From assembly GCF_024297185.1 (NCBI RefSeq), contig NZ_JANCTD010000001.1, forward strand, positions 631,396-695,395: a stretch of DNA of 64,000 nt, given 5' to 3'. The notes below the pieces were generated by a model. That model made no database searches, was not told where the DNA came from, and worked only from the letters and a program-made list of their open reading frames with translations. Shown one piece after another: positions 60,855 to 64,000 of this stretch; within the stretch, counting starts at the first letter, position 1; each line of letters starts with the position of its first letter. Both the position numbers and the translations under genes were made by a program. The stretch is from Lewinella sp. JB7 (GTDB taxonomy: Bacteria; Bacteroidota; Bacteroidia; Chitinophagales; Saprospiraceae).

Positions 60855-61782
60855 AATAGTGTCGTTATAGGATTTGCGTTGAACATAATGGCACGGCGGG
60901 TCCGGTCCCCCGCACGTAAGGTGGTTGGGGGTCCCGCCAGGATAGAGGCAGATACTTTCATAGCATACGGAATCCGTCATCCGCGTGGGCGGAAGGGCAG
61001 GGTGGCGCAAAGCCATCCCGCGGCCGGATGCTATCCGATTAAATACAGAGAAGCGACGCGGAGCAGTATCCGGTCACGATCGGCTATCGGTAACTAATAC
61101 CAATTAACCATATAGTTGGGAGGGGGACGGTGCTCGCGGTGTACCCGAGCGGGCTGTTGTGTGTGCATAGTGGTGCGGTGTTGTGAGAATAAATAGGGTA
61201 ACAACCATTCTCCGGGAGGGTAGCGTGGCGAAGCGCACCGTATGAACCGGTCGTTCGCGGCAGCGATGCCTGGAGATATTGCTTAAATGCGGAAAACACA
61301 ATCGCGACAGGTAGCTAAAGCCAAGCCGGCGCGTATTTAGTCAAAACTATTCAATTATCCTAAAGTGACAGCTACGAACAGCAAGCGAACGGAGTACAAA
61401 ACTGTACGGTACTTGCGTGGTAGATGCCGATTACAATAATCGTCCGGCAGCCGGGTTAGACTGCCGCTTAGATTAACCGTATTCCAGCTAATCTCTTACC
61501 TCAATATACGAAAAAATATCGTACGAAGTTCACCCCGTGAGCATTAAATTTCAATTTATTGTGCATTATCCGAAATTTGTTTTACGGGTGTCCACCTAGC
61601 CGGTATTTACGTGTGTAGGGACATCAATTTAATTGGCTCTTCTTTGGTCTTCGGATGGTAGATTCTTTTCCCCCTCCGGGGAAAGTGTGATGGGTAGCCG
61701 GATCTACCAACAGGCGCGGCTTCGACCGGGGGGCGTGGGCCTAAGTATGGCTTTGACGGGGATTTCGGATATTTGCGGCACT
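60855..61782. other. Long intergenic region, no gene seen
   Basis: 928 bases with lower GC than the genes around. Short frames exist on both strands but none has a signal, domain or codon bias that would support a gene, and no tRNA-like T-arm was seen. It should hold the promoters of the divergent genes on either side: a -7-like GATATTTG at 61768-61775 precedes the ATG at 61783. Confidence 0.6.
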
Positions 61783-62277
61783 ATGCAGTATACCTTCTTT
61801 CCCGCGGCGATCATCTGTCTTGGTTTGTTCCTAGCTTGTAACGATGCCCAGGAGGAACCGACGGGCCGGCAGCCGGTCGACCTCACCTCGGATTTACTGG
61901 GCACCTGGGAGACCATCGAGTACGAGGTGAACTACCAGACTTACCTCGGTGGGGACACGGCCTACGTGGAGCACATCCGGGAAGCCGACTGGGGGCGCAA
62001 GTTTGGCGTTCGCCCGCCGAGTACGGTGTTTTCCGCCGACGGAAAGCTGCGCAGGACGCACCGTTTGCGCACCGGTCAGGTAGCCAACGTGACGAACGGG
62101 ATCTGGAAAGCCCAGGGTGATAGCCTCTTCGTCATCGAGCCCAACATCACCTACACCTACCACCACGACCTGCAGGGCGATCGTATGTTGCTGAGGGGCA
62201 TCGTGGACCAGGATCAGGACGGCGTACGCGACGACACCTTCCGGGCGGTCTACCGCCTCGTAGGCCGCACCCGCTAA
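61783..62277 (+). CDS. Lipocalin-like lipoprotein
   Basis: 164 residues from the ATG at 61783. Signal with lipobox FLAC (Cys16), then an acidic linker. LLGTWETIEYEVNYQTYLGG is like the start of lipocalin-type domains, followed by beta-type sequence (DGKLRRTHRL, GIWKAQGDSLFVIEPNITYTYHHD) and DQDQDGVRDDTFRAVYRLVG. The layout is close to the lipoprotein at 10795-11334. It lies between the two paralogous type IX cargo genes. The longer frame from 61633 adds a Gly/Arg-rich extension without a signal and is unlikely. Function unknown. Confidence 0.78.
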   Translation: MQYTFFPAAIICLGLFLACNDAQEEPTGRQPVDLTSDLLGTWETIEYEVNYQTYLGGDTAYVEHIREADWGRKFGVRPPSTVFSADGKLRRTHRLRTGQVANVTNGIWKAQGDSLFVIEPNITYTYHHDLQGDRMLLRGIVDQDQDGVRDDTFRAVYRLVGRTR

Positions 62278-62287
62278 AACAGACGAA

Positions 62288-62315
62288 GGGCGCCCCGGTA
62301 TGTACCGGAACGCCC
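62288..62315. terminator. Bidirectional hairpin between convergent genes
   Basis: Outer stem GGGCG/CGCCC and inner stem CCGGT/ACCGG with a 2x2 internal loop. It lies 11 bases after the lipoprotein stop and 36 bases beyond the end of the convergent cargo gene. Confidence 0.6.
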
Positions 62316-62350
62316 CGTCGACTTACAATGGTAGAAAGAAAACTAAACTT

Positions 62351-63340
62351 TTAGTTGGCGACCAGGAACCGCGAGCTTTGGCCCCGCACCCGCACTACGT
62401 AGGTTCCCGCGGCGAGTTCGGGAAGGGTGAAGCCGCCCCCCTGCAGGCGGTATTCGCCGAGAACGCGACCCGTCGGTCCGATCAGGTGAGCCACCTCGCC
62501 TTCCGTACCCGGCAGGTTCAGGTTCAACCGGTCGCCCACCCGGGCCGGGTTCGGCGTAGCGGAGCGCATGGCGACCGCCGCGATGTCGTTCCAGGAGGCC
62601 GACTGTACGCCGAGGGCGGTATTGCTTCCGTCAAAGTCGATCTGCTCGATGCGGTAATAATTTATTCCGGTGGCCGGCGCGAGGTGCCGGTAGGTGTAGT
62701 CACTAATTTGGTCGGTGGTGCCCCGGCCTACGATGGTGGCGATCTCCTCGAAGGTGCGCCCGTCCCGGCTGTGGAGAAGCAGGTAGTAGGCATTATCCTT
62801 TTCGGACATGGTGCTCCAGCGGAGTTCGACGTAGTTGTCGTATGCTTTGGTATTCCACGATAGCAGACTGACGGGAAGCAAGGCCGGTGCGGAAGGACCC
62901 CAGAGGGTGCAGGTACCCTCGCACGACTGCAATTCCTGATTGTAGGCCCGTATGCCGTTAGGGTTGTTACCCCCGCCCGGACCCATCGTACGCGTGGTAC
63001 CCTGATCATCGATGATGGTGATGACCACGCCGCCCCCGCCGTTCAGGAGCGAAAATTGGGTGGCATTCGAAGAGAAGGTAGCCCCGCGGAAGGTGGGCGA
63101 GGCATGATTGCCGATGTACACGGTAATATCCCGCAGGTCGGTGAATTCGCGGAGATCGATGTCTCCGATGCCGGCTCCCAGCTCGAGGCTGCAGACGAGG
63201 TCGGGGCGGGAGCAACCTGGTGAGCGGACGGTCTGGCCATCAACGCGCTCGATGAGGCAGTTGCATTCCTGTGCGGAAACGGATTGGGGGGCGAGGAGGG
63301 GCGCTGCCACAAGCAGCGCGGCCACCATAGATTTAATCAT
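62351..63340 (-). CDS. Secreted protein with type IX C-terminal domain (paralog B)
   Basis: 329 residues with a signal peptide (cleavage near SVSAQ). The N-terminal domain repeats the pattern of paralog A: CNCLIERVDGQTVRSPGCSRPDLVCSL-like sequence, then LREFTDLRDITVYIG. A Gly-rich part (GPGGGNNPNG) differs from A. Next comes PVSLLSWNTKAYDNYVELRWSTMSEKDNAYY, the fibronectin-like domain, and the C-terminal domain with SATPNPARVGDRLNL and PELAAGTYVVRVRG. Surface exported by the type IX system. Function of the N-terminal domain unknown. Confidence 0.85.
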   Translation of the reverse strand: MIKSMVAALLVAAPLLAPQSVSAQECNCLIERVDGQTVRSPGCSRPDLVCSLELGAGIGDIDLREFTDLRDITVYIGNHASPTFRGATFSSNATQFSLLNGGGGVVITIIDDQGTTRTMGPGGGNNPNGIRAYNQELQSCEGTCTLWGPSAPALLPVSLLSWNTKAYDNYVELRWSTMSEKDNAYYLLLHSRDGRTFEEIATIVGRGTTDQISDYTYRHLAPATGINYYRIEQIDFDGSNTALGVQSASWNDIAAVAMRSATPNPARVGDRLNLNLPGTEGEVAHLIGPTGRVLGEYRLQGGGFTLPELAAGTYVVRVRGQSSRFLVAN

Positions 63341-64000
63341 GAGTTTGTTGTTAATAGTGTTCAGAATAATCGGACCAATAGATCCGGGTGTCTCGTCGCT
63401 GGTGCGAATACCAATAAATACAAACTATTCAAAAAGGGGTAAAATACAGTGTTGTGTTGTTCAAATGTGTCAGAATCGGGTTATGTAGCCGTTGTGTCTC
63501 AAATCAATATAACGTCCCTTGTACTGATACAATGGTACTTAAATGTCAAACTTGAAAAAGATAAGGAAGTGTTGTGTCGTTCAAATGTGTCAGAATCGGG
63601 TTATGTAGCCGTTGTGTCTCAAATCAATATAACGTCCCTTGTACTGATACAACGGTGCTTAAATGTCAAACTTGAAAAAGATAAGGAAGTGTTGTGTCGT
63701 TCAAATGTGTCAATAGTGTCGTGTAGCCAATATATAGATCGTTGGACCCGCCCGCTTAATCCGATATTCGAATGAGCATAGCAGGGCACTTCGTTCCGGA
63801 CGGCACGATAGTACCGTCGGAAGGATACCTTACAGAAGTGGAGGGGGGGAGATCGCTGCTGTAAGCAGCGCGCGGGGGGAGTTCAATGTTGTGTTGTTTT
63901 TCAGTGTCTACAATACGGACATAATGTCCAAAATCGATAAAGAGCCAAGCCACAGTGTTTACTGAATATTACCGAGCGATCAAAAGATCAGGACATAAGT
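63341..64000. other. Non-coding end region with tandem repeat and palindromes
   Basis: 660 bases, AT-richer than the rest. It holds the 120-bp tandem repeat, and after it three small inverted repeats: TTCCGGACGG/CCGTCGGAA around 63794-63822, GCTGCT-GTA-AGCAGC at 63855-63869, and GGACAT-A-ATGTCC at 63917-63929. The head of the 120-bp unit (GTTGTGTTGT) recurs at 63888. No supported gene. Confidence 0.6.
63451..63712. repeat. 120-bp direct tandem repeat, 2.2 copies
   Basis: Copies begin at 63451, 63571 and 63691 (GTTGTGTYGTTCAAATGTGT), exactly 120 bases apart. The first two are nearly identical, and the third breaks off after about 22 bases. Because 120 is divisible by three, a frame reads through with a 40-residue repeat, but its composition is unlike the genes around. 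Confidence 0.95.

Noticed and set aside
61084-61299. Short minus-strand frames in the long intergenic region
   Set aside because: No codon bias, signal or family resemblance.
63449-63775. 108-codon frame with a 40-residue repeat
   Set aside because: Explained by the 120-bp DNA repeat; composition unlike neighbouring genes and no domain.
63756-63953. 65-codon minus-strand frame at the window end
   Set aside because: Covers several palindromes and has no protein-like features.

Overview
The window looks like chromosomal DNA of a GC-rich member of the Bacteroidota, most likely Saprospiria (a Lewinella-like marine bacterium). The evidence is a PorU-like C25 protease with a type IX secretion C-terminal domain, two further type IX cargo proteins, a TonB receptor, a hybrid histidine kinase/AraC regulator, Bacteroidota families (DUF4296, DUF547, KTSC, BlaI/M56), futalosine-pathway menaquinone genes, and promoters of the Bacteroidota type (TTG - about 20 bp - TAnnTTTG). 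The genus is an inference from gene content only.

Layout. 1-7.6 kb: the end of a nonribosomal peptide synthetase locus. A C-A-PCP-E protein (cut by the window edge) is followed by a C-PCP-TE protein with no adenylation domain and a Cys in place of the usual thioesterase Ser, then an Sfp-type phosphopantetheinyl transferase. 7.4-24 kb: housekeeping and scattered genes (aconitase, MtaB, an SDR, a DPM1-like glycosyltransferase, a HAD phosphatase with XerD, a DegT aminotransferase, DinB, small lipoproteins), with a 480-bp block of seven degenerate repeats at 14.5-15.0 kb. 24-31.8 kb: a hybrid two-component regulator, a secreted amidohydrolase, and a TonB receptor preceded by a papain-fold lipoprotein whose catalytic Cys is replaced by Glu. 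31.8-32.8 kb: a RAYT (REP-associated tyrosine transposase) gene flanked by inverted copies of a 21-bp REP-like hairpin. 32.8-36.6 kb: GluQ-RS, YihY and methylmalonyl-CoA mutase. 36.6-40.2 kb: an operon of a glutamine-synthetase-like ligase, an APH-fold kinase, an atypical HAD-IIA protein and an 86-residue protein, which may form an uncharacterised small-molecule pathway. 40.3-47.8 kb: DnaX, SixA, a PhoB/PhoR-like pair, an 18-bp tandem array, and a BlaI/M56 operon with a clear double operator. 47.8-50.4 kb: mqnA and mqnE with a histidine phosphatase between them. 51-63.3 kb: a sulfatase, the PorU-like protease, a GT39 glycosyltransferase and two paralogous type IX cargo proteins. 63.4-64 kb: a non-coding tandem repeat of exactly 120 bp.

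How the genes work together. The NRPS and PPTase are one pathway. MqnE and MqnA are two steps of one pathway. BlaI represses its own operon with the M56 protease. The glutamine-synthetase-like, kinase and HAD genes are co-directional with small gaps. Several genes have their start codon only 3-7 bases after a -7 element, which predicts leaderless or nearly leaderless messages. I saw no tRNA, rRNA, CRISPR array or prophage.
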